From Bolinopsis microptera (Eukaryota; Ctenophora; Tentaculata; Lobata; Bolinopsidae): a stretch of 64,000 nt of DNA. Below, one piece after another: positions 47,133-59,700 of this stretch (its first letter is position 1; the number at the start of each line of letters is the position of its first letter). The position numbers and the translations under genes are program-made. The notes under the pieces were generated by a model. The model was given only the letters and a program-made list of their open reading frames with translations. It made no database searches and was not told the DNA's origin. Location: the NCBI RefSeq assembly GCF_026151205.1, contig NC_087073.1:806001-870000 (forward strand), written 5' to 3'.

Positions 47133-47977
47133 CATATTCAGGGATATTCAGGGATATTCAGGGATATTCAGGGCTATTCAGGGATATTCAGGGCTATTCA
47201 GGGCTATTCAGGGCTATTCAGGGCTATTCAGGGCTATTCAGGGCTATTCAGGGCTATTCAGGGATATTCAGGGCTATTCAGGGCTATTCAGGGATATTCA
47301 GAGATATTCAGGGATATTCAGGGCTATTCAGGGCTATTCAGGGCTATTCAGGGATATTCAGGCATATTCAGGGATATTCAGGGATATTCAGGGATATTCA
47401 GGGATATTCAGGGCTATTCAGGGCTATTCAGGGCTATTCAGGGCTATTCAGGGATATTCAGGGCTATTCAGGGCTATTCAGGGCTATTCAGGGCTATTCA
47501 GGGCTATTCAGGGCTATTCAGGGATATTCAGGGCTATTCAGGGCTATTCAGGGATATTCAGAGATATTCAGGGATATTCAGGGCTATTCAGGGCTATTCA
47601 GGGCTATTCAGGGCTATTCAGGGCTATTCAGGGATATTCAGGGCTATTCAGGGCTATTCAGGGCTATTCAGGGCTATTCAGGGCTATTCAGGGCTATTCA
47701 GGGCTATTCAGGGATATTCAGGGCTATTCAGGGATATTCAGGGATATTCAGGGATATTCAGGGCTATTCAGGGCTATTCAGGGCTATTCAGGGCTATTCA
47801 GGGATATTCAGGGCTATTCAGGGCTATTCAGGGCTATTCAGGGCTATTCAGGGCTATTCAGGGCTATTCAGGGCTATTCAGGGCTATTCAGGGATATTCA
47901 GGGCTATTCAGGGCTATTCAGGGATATTCAGGGCTATTCAGGGCTATTCAGGGATATTCAGGGCTATTCAGGGATAC
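47133..47977. repeat. 10-bp minisatellite, ~84 copies
   Basis: GGGCTATTCA and GGGATATTCA alternate irregularly. The homologous spot in the right copy (50532-50582) has only about five units, so this expanded after the duplication. Open frames through it are artefacts of low stop content. Confidence 0.97.
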
Positions 47978-48143
47978 CATAACTAGTCTAGATACCAAAA
48001 CTTGTAATCACAATGTTATTACCAGCAAAATATCAAATTAACCAAAGCTCGCTCTATCGTTTGGACGAATATTTCAATCCCATGACTAAAACCATCATAA
48101 CCAACTCTTAAACAATCTGAGCTTATAAACTAACGTTATTTCA

Positions 48144-48457
48144 TCATAAATCAGTCATAATGTCCGAGATATCGTCCAGATCAAGAGTGTATTTAAGAAG
48201 GAGGAAGTAAGAAAAGCCGGGGATGTCAGTAATGAGTTCCTTCTGTCGCTGACTTATTAGCTCCTTAACCAACGCCCTGTAAAGAACTTGACTGTTCTTC
48301 TGGACCATACTCTCAAACCTTATCTTGTTTTGGGCGCGTCTCGCTGCTCTCATCCAATTCCTTTGCAGTCTCTTCCTTCTCCCAACCTCTGAATCTGTGG
48401 GCTCTTCTTTCTCCTCTTCAACTGACGATCCTGTTTCTACCATCTGCTCTTCCGATT
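48144..48457 (-). pseudogene. Duplicate of the last exon of gene C
   Basis: Same acceptor (CATCTCATCAG), frame and stop as 50751-51064, differing in very few residues (RAARRAQN against RAARHAQN). It is cut off from the upstream exons by the nearer copy, so it would be used only as an alternative 3' end. The frame is intact, so it may simply be recent rather than dead. Confidence 0.7.
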
Positions 48458-48572
48458 CTGATGAGATGATTCGTTAAAATAAAAATATTTATCTTGTGTA
48501 GATCCGATCGAAAATAAATACTTTGTTAGTAGAGATATTGGACAACCGATGTGAGCACATATTACTGACTCT

Positions 48573-48775
48573 CACCTCCCCACTCCCTGCTAACTCACCT
48601 CCCCACTCCCTGCTAACTCACCTCCCCACTCCCTGCTAACTCACCTCCCCACTCCCTGCTAACTCACCTCCCCACTCCCTGCTAACTCACCTCCCCACTC
48701 CCTGCTAACTCACCTCCCCACTCCCTGCTAACTCACCTCCCCACTCCCTGCTAACTCACCTCCCCACTCCAGAAT
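48573..48775. repeat. 23-bp exon-edge minisatellite, small array (~9 copies)
   Basis: Same unit as the 51178-54293 array, sitting at the same position relative to the duplicated last exon. Confidence 0.95.
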
Positions 48776-49361
48776 TTGGACCAGAACACTATAACAGGTC
48801 ACTCTATGACTCGAATTAGCGTGTAGAAATTGCAGCAGCACGCTATGTACACTGCAGGAGCAACTGCAGACACCATTTACATGTTGCAGTATGAGCCAAA
48901 AATCGAGCAATTATCATCCATTGAAGGCTGAGAATTACCACATAAAAAGTGTACTAAGGATCTTGAGATGGCCTGAAACTTGATATGCACCGATAATTGG
49001 GGTAAATGAAAACTTCTACTGTAAAAAGAGATTAATCATCAAGCTATTTCATATCACTGTAGCAACTCATTGATCATCCTTCACCCTAATTCATGTTTTC
49101 CAGCTGCAGACTGAACAAAAGTGTACCTACAGAACGACAATCTTCTGTCTTGGTTCGTGTTTGGAGTTATCACTATCAGAGCAGTAAGCACCAATGATCT
49201 TCTGTCTTGGTTGGTGTTTGGAGTTATCACTATCAGAGCAGTAAGCTAACTCACCTCCCCACTCCCTGCTAATGATCAGCTCGGCAGTGGACTATGGAGT
49301 TAAACGCCAATATGATGGTTAAAAGACGTATAATGGTATGGATTAAGGGAGCTTTTCATTG

Positions 49362-49625
49362 AAGTAGGTGAGTGGACTGTAGTACTACTGTGACTAGTAG
49401 GTGAGTGGACTGTAGTACTACTGTGACTAGTAGGTGAGTGGACTGTAGTACTACTGTGACTAGTAGGTGAGTGGACTGTAGTACTACTATGACTAGTAGG
49501 TGAGTGGACTGTAGTACTACTGTGACTAGTGAGTGAGTGGACTGTAGTACTACTGTGACTAGTAGGTGAGTGGACTGTAGTACTACTGTGATTAGTAGGT
49601 GAGTGGACTGTAGTACTACTGTGAC
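49362..49625. repeat. 33-bp tandem repeat, 8 copies
   Basis: Unit GTAGGTGAGTGGACTGTAGT plus ACTACTGTGACTA. The left segmental copy has one unit at the matching place (45799-45830). Each plus-strand unit contains TAG|GTGAGT, a strong splice-donor match. Confidence 0.95.
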
Positions 49626-50531
49626 GTACCTTATCGGACCTTATTTGGACGGACATTACTTGAACGCTGGAGGCCCTAGCGTTCATCTTAATGTCCGTTC
49701 AAATAAAGTCCGTTCAATTAATGTCCGTCCAAGTTAAAGTCCGTTGAATTTTTTTCAAAAAGTTTTTCATTTCGAACTTTTTGTCCAGAATATGACAACT
49801 TTTTATTGAAGTAGGTGAGTAGACTGTAGTACTACTAATACTATGACGTAGTACTTTTTCGCATAACCGCATTTAGGTTTTAGGACACAAGCAAAAATGA
49901 ATCTCATCTTGATGTACTGTAGTGCTACTTGAGGTAACTTAATCTGGGCCGGTGGATAATATCGTGAATATGAAAGATAAGGTTTTTACCATAGCAACAC
50001 TAAAGAGTCCACCTTAAATTAGGCAATATGATGCAAGGAAAACAGCGAATTTTAATTGCAATGTAACAACATCAGAACTTCAGTACAATTAAACATGAAA
50101 CTTTCCCAGTTAAACGAAATATTGGAAACCGAAATCATAAAGGAATAAGACAAAATACTAGGATTTCTCAGGATATATTCCAGTACAATCACGCCTACTT
50201 AAATAGCTGTGAACTCAACCTCACTTTGAGTAGCAAATCACCACACGGGTGAGTGGGTGACATCTTTCAATATCCAGCATTCTGTTACAGAATTTCTGTA
50301 TCCTGAAACTCCGATCACTTCCATTCAATATGTCAACACCTTGGCAATATTGTGAAGCTCTTAACACAAATTCCCCTTTTATGTTTTTGATATAAGTTGC
50401 TTTATCGTTCAAAATTCATCTGGTATACAAGTGTTTGTATTAGAATCACAGTGAAGTCCACATAACTGTTGCAATTTGCATGCTGAGCTTGTGGTCGGCA
50501 GAATATAGAAATATTTACAGGGAAATTTGCA

Positions 50532-50582
50532 TATTCAGGGATATTCAGGGCTATTCAGGGATATTCAGGGCTATTCAGGGAT
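50532..50582. repeat. 10-bp repeat, short version (~5 copies)
   Basis: Unexpanded counterpart of the array at 47133-47977. Confidence 0.9.
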
Positions 50583-50750
50583 ACCATAACTACTCTAGAG
50601 ACCATAACTTATAATCACAATGTTATTACCAGCAAAATATCAAATTAACCAAAGCTCACTCTATCGTTTGGACGAATATTTCAATCCTATGACTAAAACC
50701 ATCATAACCAACTCTTAAACAATCTGAGCTTATAAACTAACGTTATTTCA

Positions 50751-53700
50751 TCATAAATCAGTCATAATGTCCGAGATATCGTCCAGATCAAGAGTGTATT
50801 TAAGAAGGAGGAAGTAAGAAAAGCCGGGGATGTCAGTGATAAGCTCCTTCTGTCGCTGACTTATTAGCTCCTTAACCAACGCCCTGTAAAGAACTTGACT
50901 GTTCTTCTGGACCATACTCTCAAACCTTATCTTGTTTTGGGCGTGTCTCGCTGCTCTCATCCAATTCCTTTGCAGTCTCTTCCTTCTCCCAACCTCAGAG
51001 TCTGTGGGCTCTTCTTTCTCCTCTTCAACTGACGATCCTGTTTCTACCATCTGCTCTTCCGATTCTGATGAGATGATTCGTTAAAATAAAAATATTTATC
51101 TTGTATAGATCCGATCGAAAATAGATAATTTGTTAGTAGAAATATTGAACAACCGATGTGAGCATATATTACTGTCTCTCACCTCCCCACCCCCTGCTAA
51201 CTCACCTCCCCACTCCCTGCTAACTCACCTCCCCACTCCCTGCTAACTCACCTCCCCACTCCCTGCTAACTCACCCCCCCACTCCCTGCTAACTCACCCC
51301 TTCACTCCCTGCTAACTCACCTCCCCACTCCCTGCTAACTCACCTCCCCACTCCCTGCTAACTAACCTCCCCACTCCCTGCTAACTCACCTCCCCACTCC
51401 CTGCTAACTCACCTCCCCACTCCCTGCTAACTCAACTCCCCACTCCCTGCTAACTCACCTCCCCACTCCCTGCTAACTCACCTCCCCACTCCCTGCTAAC
51501 TAACCTCCCCACTCCCTGCTAACTCACCTCCCCACTCCCTGCTAACTCACCTCCCCACTCCCTGCTAACTCAACTCCCCACTCCCTGCTAACTCACCTCC
51601 CCACTCCCTGCTAACTCACCTCCCCACTCCCTGCTAACTCACCTCCCCACTCCCTGCTAACTCACCTCCCCACTCCCTGCTAACTCACCTCCCCACTCCC
51701 TGCTAACTCACCTCCCCACTCCCTGCTAACTCACCTCCCCACTCCCTGCTAACTCACCTCCCCACTCCCTGCTAACTCACCTCCCCACTCCCTGCTGACT
51801 CACCTCCCCACTCCCTGCTAACTCACCTCCCCACTCCCTGCTAACTCACCTCCCCACTCCCTGCTAACTCACCTCCCCACTCCCTGCTAACTCACCTCCC
51901 CACTCCCTGCTAACTCACCCCCCCCCCTCACTCCCTGCTAACTCACCTCCCCACTCTCTGCTAACTCACCTCCCCACTCCCTGCTAACTCCCCACCCCCT
52001 GCTAACTCACCTCCCCACTCCCTGCTAACTCACCTCCCCACTCCCTGCTAACTCACCTCCCCACTCCCTGCTAACTCACCCCTTCACTCCCTGCTAACTC
52101 ACCTCCCCACTCCCTGCTAACTCACCTCCCCACTCCCTGCTAACTAACCTCCCCACTCCCTGCTAACTCACCTCCCCACTCCCTGCTAACTCACCTCCCC
52201 ACTCCCTGCTAACTCAACTCCCCACTCCCTGCTAACTCACCTCCCCACTCCCTGCTAACTCACCTCCCCACTCCCTGCTAACTCACCTCCCCACTCCCTG
52301 CTAACTCACCTCCCCACTCCCTGCTAACTCACCTCCCCACTCCCTGCTAACTCACCTCCCCACTCCCTGCTAACTCACCTCCCCACTCCCTGCTAACTCA
52401 CCTCCCCACTCCCTGCTAACTCACCTCCCCACTCCCTGCTAACTCACCTCCCCACTCCCTGCTAACTCACCTCCCCACTCCCTGCTGACTCAACTCCCCA
52501 CTCCCTGCTAACTCACCTCCCCACTCCCTGCTAACTAACCTCCCCACTCCCTGCTAACTCACCTCCCCACTCCCTGCTAACTCATCTCCCACTCCCTGCT
52601 AACTCACCTCCCCACTCCCTGCTGACTCACCTCCCCACTCCCTGCTAACTCACCCCCCCCCCCCCCCCCACTCCCTGCTAACTCACCTCCCCACTCCCTG
52701 CTAACTCACCTCCCCACTCCCTGCTAACTCACCTCCCCACTCCCTGCTAACTCACCTCCCCACTCCCTGCTAACTCACCTCCCCACTCCCTGCTAACTCA
52801 CCTCCCCACTCCCTGCTAACTCACCTCCCCACTCCCTGCTAACTCACCTCCCCACTCCCTGCTAACTCACCTCCCCACTCCCTGCTAACTCACCCCCCAC
52901 TCCCTGCTAACTCACCTCCCCACTCCCTGCTAACTCACCTCCCCACTCCCTGCTAACTCACCTCCCCACTCCCTGCTAACTCACCTCCCCACTCCCTGCT
53001 AACTCACCTCCCCACTCCCTGCTAACTCACCTCCCCACTCCCTGCTAACTCACCTCCCCACTCCCTGCTAACTCACCTCCCCACTCCCTGCTAACTCACC
53101 TCCCCACTCCCTGCTAACTCACCTCCCCACTCCCTGCTAACTCATCTCCCCACTCCCTGCTAACTCACCTCCCCACTCCCTGCTAACTCACCTCCACACT
53201 CCCTGCTAACTCACCTCCCCACTCCCTGCTAACTCACCTCCCCACTCCCTGCTAACTCACCTCCCCACTCCCTGCTAACTCACCTCCCCACTCCCTGCTA
53301 ACTCACCTCCCCTCTCCCTGCTAACTCACCTCCCCACTCCCTGCTAACTCACCTCCCCACTCCCTACTAACTCACCTCCCCTCTCCCTGCTAACTCACCT
53401 CCCCACTCCCTGCTAACTCACCTCCCCACTCCCTGCTAACTCACCTCCTCACTCCCTGCTAACTCACCCCCCACTCCCTGCTAACTCACCCCCCACTCCC
53501 TGCTAACTCACCTCCCCACTCCCTGCTAACTCACCTCCCCACTCCCTGCTAACTCACCTCCACACTCCCTGCTAACTCACCTCCCCACTCCCTGCTAACT
53601 AACCTCCCCACTCCCTGCTAACTCACCTCCCCACTCCCTGCTAACTCACCTCCCCACTCCCTGCTAACTCACCTCCCCACTCCCTGCTAACTCACCTCCA

Positions 53701-56700
53701 CACTCCCTGCTAACTCACCTCCCCACTCCCTGCTAACTAACCTCCCCACTCCCTGCTAACTCACCTCCCCACTCCCTGCTAACTCACCTCCCCACTCCCT
53801 GCTAACTCACCTCCCCACTCCCTGCTAACTCACCTCCCCACTCCCTGCTAACTCACCTCCCCACTCCCTGCTAACTCACCTCCCCACTCCCTGCTAACTC
53901 ACCTCCCCACTCCCTGCTAACTCACCTCCCCACTCCCTGCTAACTCACCTCCCCACTCCCTGCTAACTCACCTCCCCACTCCCTGCTAACTCACCTCCCC
54001 ACTCCCTGCTAACTCACCTCCCCACTCCCTGCTAACTCACCTCCCCACTCCCTGCTAACTCACCTCCCCACTCCCTGCTAACTCACCTCCCCACTCCCTG
54101 CTAACTCACCTCCCCACTCCCTGCTAACTCACCTCCCCACTCCCTGCTAACTCACCTCCCCACTCCCTGCTAACTCACCTCCCCACTCCCTGCTAACTCA
54201 CCTCCCCACTCCCTGCTAACTCACCTCCCCACTCCCTGCTAACTCACCTCCCCACTCCCTGCTAACTCACCTCCCCACTCCCTGCTAAGTTTGGCAAGTC
54301 TCTCCTCCTCAGCTTGTCTTTCCCGGGATCTCTCCAGCAGCTGATGCAACTCCTCTTTCACTCTCAGCTCCTTCATACGTTTCATCTCATCTTCTTCTAG
54401 CAGTCTTAGATCCTCCTCCTGAACAATGAGGGGTTTAGTAAACCATTATAAATTAAACCACATGGTTACTATAGTTACTAGTAACTATAGTAACTAGAAG
54501 CTGGTTACTATAGTAACTAGTAACTGCAGTCTTAGATCCTCCTCCTGAACAATGAGGGGTTCAGTAAACCATTATAAATTAAACCAGAACTCTAATTATT
54601 CTCCTGTTGGGGACCTACTATTCTGTAAGTGTATCAGCATATTAGTAGTCAAAACATTCAGTAACAGAACAGGTTTTCATAAAGCACAAATTATTCTAAC
54701 CTGTTTGAACTGTTCGAGTCTGGCTTGACGTTCCTTCTCATTAAGATGAGCCATCTCGAACAGCCTTATTCTCTGCATATGAACATTATCTCTCTCGCTA
54801 GCCTCGTCAATAATCTTCATCCTCACCCTCATCAGAGCTCTCTGTACAATTTATCATTTTGAAAATACAGCTAAATACAGAGGGTATCGGATTAAAAACA
54901 CGATACAACAAAAGTCTTAGAGTTAGACCTAAGTTACTGAAACTAACCTGTCTCCTCAGCCTGAGCTCTGCCATGGTAACCTTCCTGTATCTGATAATGC
55001 CCTCCTGTTTCTCCCTCACTACCAGTATTCTGAGTCTTCTTTTTTCAGCTGCTTGTAACCTTTTCATCTGCACAGTCGTCAGCGCCTTGCCTGTCAGTGC
55101 ATCTGCCTGGTGGGTACTCATTATTGGCAAATACCATAATTATATCAGATCATATTGAGATTCTTTAAAAGGTTTGAGCACTGTGGCTTCTCAAGACAAC
55201 AAACCTCAAGCCACCAAACTAACTAATAACAACCCCCCCCTAGATAACCAATATAGTTACTAGTAAACTAGTTAGATTCTTGAGAGTTTAAACTCCGCCT
55301 TGAACTTCAAGTTTTATACTTCAATTTGAAGTAGTCCGTGAGTACAAATTAAAACCTAACTTGAATGTCTTACTTTGGTTTGAGAGTCGGGAGACGGAGT
55401 TTCACTATACATCTTGCTTGGAGAAGGGGTCGTTCCACAAGAGTCATTGGCGAGGTAGTCATTTGCTCTGGAGGAGAATCCGGACGAAAGATCATCAACA
55501 ATATCAAAATTCTGGGAGTCAAGCTGAAAAAACGTTAAATATATTCAACTGAGATAGACTAACAGAAATAATGATCGTATCAGTACAGTTTTATTTTATT
55601 TACTTTCACAGTTTTTTGTTAAACTTTCAAGCGGTAAACTAGTTTATTTTCTATATTCTTTCAGACTTTTATTTAAGTCTAGTTAATAGTTATACATTAT
55701 TCTATCATATTTTATTGATCTAAGGTGTAGTATTGCCAGATCCTAGTTAATTTTGTAACGGAGTTTTATACTAACAGGAAACGATGTAACAGAGTCGATA
55801 TATTTTAATGTTGCCATGGGGTGGCAAGTCCCCATACATCGCAGTCCGGTAGTTTCATTGCGTCCTAATATATAAACTACTTACTTACAGAGCCTATTCA
55901 AAAGTTCACAATTAAAACTCACGTCATCCGTATCCAAGTATTCGGACAGGTTTTTGATGGTGTCGAGGAAAACATCAAATGCCTCCTCCGTCAACTCCTC
56001 GTCCGGCAGAGTGTTGACACTGGTGAAGATATCCTTTATCTTCTTCTGAACCTGAACAAGGATAATTTCATCTAGCCTGCACGTGGGCACGCGCGCGCCT
56101 GCTAACAATGTCACCTAGCCTACTGTTGACGACTAACAAGGTATTAATAATGTCACCTAGCCTGCTGGTGACGACTAACAAGGTATTAAAAATGTCACCT
56201 AGCCTGCTGGTGACGACTAACAAAATTAAGGTATTAATAATGTCACCTAGCCTGCTGGTGACGACTAACAAGGTATTAAAAATGTCACCTAGCCTGCTGG
56301 TGACGACTAACAACTAACAAGGTATTAATAATGTCACCTAGCCTGCTGGTGACGACTAACAAGGTATTAAAAATGTCACCTAGCCTGCTGGTGACGACTA
56401 ACAAAATTAAGGTATTAATAATGTCACCTAGCCTGCTGGTGACGACTAACAAGGTATTAAAAATGTCACCTAGCCTGCTGGTGACGACTAACAACTAACA
56501 AGGTATTAATAATGTCACCTAGCCTGCTGGTGACGACTAACAAGGTATTAAAAATGGAATATATACTCAATTTATTCTGCCCCATGTTGTTCAGATCAAT
56601 GTTACAAACCTCTTTTTTATTTTTGGGATCCACTTTAACTTCCATCTCCGTGCTGGTTTCAGGACTTTTTGATTTTGCTTGTTTTGGTGACGATTTCTTT

Positions 56701-59700
56701 TTTCCTTTCTTCTTGATCTTGGGCTTCTTTGGTGCTTTGACAACTTTTGGAGGCTGCTGGTCCGACGGAGCAGTTGCCATTTTCGTGATGGATATTTCTG
56801 GTAGAACCGGCTGCAAGAAATGATATTCAATATACATATTATCAGGTAACTTGCTTAATATCATACAGCTAATTAAATAAACTGTTATGAGCTGCTGTTG
56901 GCAACCGTCCAGCAATTACCGGCTCTGGAGTAGGGGGTTGAGCAATGATAGGTATAATGGGTGTTTCGTGTGGGAGTCTGGAACACAAACTAACTGGCTC
57001 TGGAGTAGGGGGTTGAGCAATGATGGGTATAATGGGTGTTTCGTGTGGAGGGATGGGAGTCTGGAACACAAACTAACCGGCTCTGGAGTAGGGGGTTGAG
57101 CAATGATGGGTATAATGGGTGTTTCGTGTGGAGGGATGGGAGTCTGGAACACAAACTAACCGGCTCTGGAGTAGGGGGTTGAGCAATGATGGGTATAACG
57201 GGTGTTTCGTGTGGAGGGATGGGAGTCTGGAACACAAACTAACCGGCTCTGGAGTAGGGGGTTGAGCAATGATGGGTATAATGGGTGTTTCGTGTGGAGG
57301 GATGGGAGTCTGGAACACAAACTAACCGGCTCTGGAGTAGGGGGTTGAGCAATGATGGGTATAATGGGTGTTCGTGTGGGAGTCTGGAACACAAACTAAC
57401 CGGCTCTGGAGTAGGGGGTTGAGCAATGATGGGTATAATGGGTGTTTCGTGTGGAGGGATGGGAGTCTGGAACACAAACTAACCGGCTCTGGAGTAGGGG
57501 GTTGAGCAATGATGGGTATAATGGGTGTTTCGTGTGGAGGGATGGGAGTCTGGAACAGGATGGTTCCTGAATCTGAGGGTGTAGAAGGGAGAGTGGGCGG
57601 AGGGGACAGAATGGCGCTGTAGGCGTGGTTAGATATGTTGCTTCTTGGGTACGACATCTCGTTTGATCTGTCATCTAGCTCCTCTAAACCTCTTGCTAGA
57701 TCTGTTTTGCCTGATGAATTGAGGTTGTTATGAGAGAGAAGAAGACGATCTACATTCCACAGATTTAGCTACTCAAACTCATTAGTCAGTCAGCATGCTC
57801 ACTTTCCTCCAACATTCCACACATTTAGCTACTCAAACTCATTAGTCAGTCAGCATGCTCACTTTCCTCCAACAAGTCCTGGTGTTACTAACTGACGGGT
57901 GATGAATAAAAAATGGGACTACATGTTTTTTAGCCCTCAGATTCCACCTGAACAAAATTTTGATATTTTACCACAACCACCAGTTACTCTGAACGATACT
58001 CGAACAGTTTCCGCCCCCATTTGATCAAATTGGTTGATCTTTGTCCCCGATAATGGTCTCGAACTAGGGGAGGGGTCCTATAAAAGTTTTACAGTAAAGC
58101 ACTGTTCGCAGAAGTCGCCTCACAGGTAGTTAAAGCTTCCATACCAAAAAATATTTAGCAGAGAGTATGCCGAATTTTATGCTTAAGACGAGGGTTCAAC
58201 ACCCATCAGCGTAGCTAAAACCAGTAAGAAGATATTTGAGCTCAAAACCACCTGAGGGGTAAAATTTTACCGTGCGAAAGATCGAGGCTAGGTCAACTAT
58301 CGGCTTTAGCATGGTCTATAATGGTACCTCGTAAAAATCAAAGTGCTTGAAGCCTTGCCAGGTGTTGTTCCTACAAGAAAATATCCAAAGGGTGGAAGGT
58401 GGTTCGTTAGGATGGGGCTAGATCGTATTTTTCTGGGAAAACCACATCTTTATTTGCCATAAGGGCCAATTTCGTCCCAAAAGTTATCGACCAAAGTAAA
58501 TTTTGACAATCTCAACCCATAGAAGACTTCTTTAGTATCCTGGCAACACATGTACATGCCCGGAATATGGCTAACAAGCATACATGGGCCCTAGATCGTA
58601 TTTTTCTATGAAAACCACATCTTTATTTGCCATAGGGTTAATTTCGTCCCAAAAGTGATCGACCAAAGTAAATTTTGACAATCTCAACCCATAGAAGACT
58701 TCTTTAGTATCCTGGCAACACATGTACATGCCCGGAATATGGCTAACAAGCATACATGGGCCCTAGGGCACAAAAGAAGAGACTGCGCCAACACGATTTT
58801 AGGCCCAACTGTACAGACGAATTTTTTAGCTTGAAGAAAGAAGCCCTCCTGAACCGATCAAAATGGGCTCATGGGCGCTTGTCATTGACCATACTTGTTC
58901 AAAATTGCCCGCTTCACAACGCTGTTTCATTGGTTTGAACCAAAAATAGTTTTATCGACACTAAAAAGACCTTTGAAAAAAGTCCCATTTTTTAGTCATC
59001 ACCCGTTATACAGCAATGATTTACAGAATTGACATGTGAAATCTACCCTATATCTAGCACATTTATGAGTCAATTAAATTCTACAAGGTTTACAAGGTTT
59101 ACAAAAAGTTTACAAAAAATAGATCTAAATTACAGTGAGATAATGTCAGATCAGCATAGCTAAAGGTCAAAGTCCGAAATCCAAATAGAAAATCCGTTAC
59201 CATTAAGGTGTTTGATGAGTGTAAAGAAAAAGTGAAAATGAAGGGGCTGTGGAGGAAATGTGATATCCCGTACTGAGACACTAATGTTCGTGTTTCTTCT
59301 TTATAGGGAATCGTGTTCTGCACAGCTGAGCGACGAACTTGGTGAATTCCACTATGTGCTCCGGTAGAAAGAGGCTCTTCTGATGGATCACATCACTACT
59401 GATGGATCACATCACTAATTATACGTCACTAATTAGTGATATGATCTGACCCCTGATAATTTGGGGCCCCCCTATGTATAACTATACCACCACTAGGTGT
59501 CACTGCACAGTTAATACCTGTCGAGTCAGGAGAAGAGTTGGCACTCCGCCAACCAGGCCGGCACCAGTCCTGTTCATTCTCGTCCGTCTCAGTTACCTGG
59601 GATGGAGACCACTACAGATTTTCATCTTAAAGTTAAAATTGCATCACTATTATTATAATTAATATTTGACTGTAATCATGTAAAAATCGTTGACACATAG

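Larger units (their letters stand above)
45108..48775. repeat. Segmental duplication, left copy
   Basis: Matches 48776-51400 from TTTGGACCAGAACACTATAA through the last exon of gene C to the 23-bp array. It differs by a hAT-like insertion (46389-46771), a long 10-bp array (about 84 copies against 5), one copy of the 33-bp unit against eight, and about 9 copies of the 23-bp unit against about 135. Confidence 0.95.
48776..51400. repeat. Segmental duplication, right copy
   Basis: Counterpart of 45108-48775. It adjoins the upstream exons of gene C, so it holds the last exon in its natural position. It lacks the hAT-like element, showing the empty site near 50190. Confidence 0.93.

Noticed and set aside
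47083..48041. Two ~300-codon frames of IFRAIQGYSG-type repeats
   Set aside because: They arise from the 10-bp array. The homologous spot in the sister duplicate has only five units, so no conserved protein exists.
51178..54293. CRISPR-like array of regular repeats
   Set aside because: Units are directly abutted with no unique spacers, and the setting is a eukaryotic intron.
56887..57674. Series of 66-111 codon frames at 83-bp steps
   Set aside because: They are frame-shifted readings of the exon 6 end copies plus spacers. The meaningful unit is the 66-bp exon copy.
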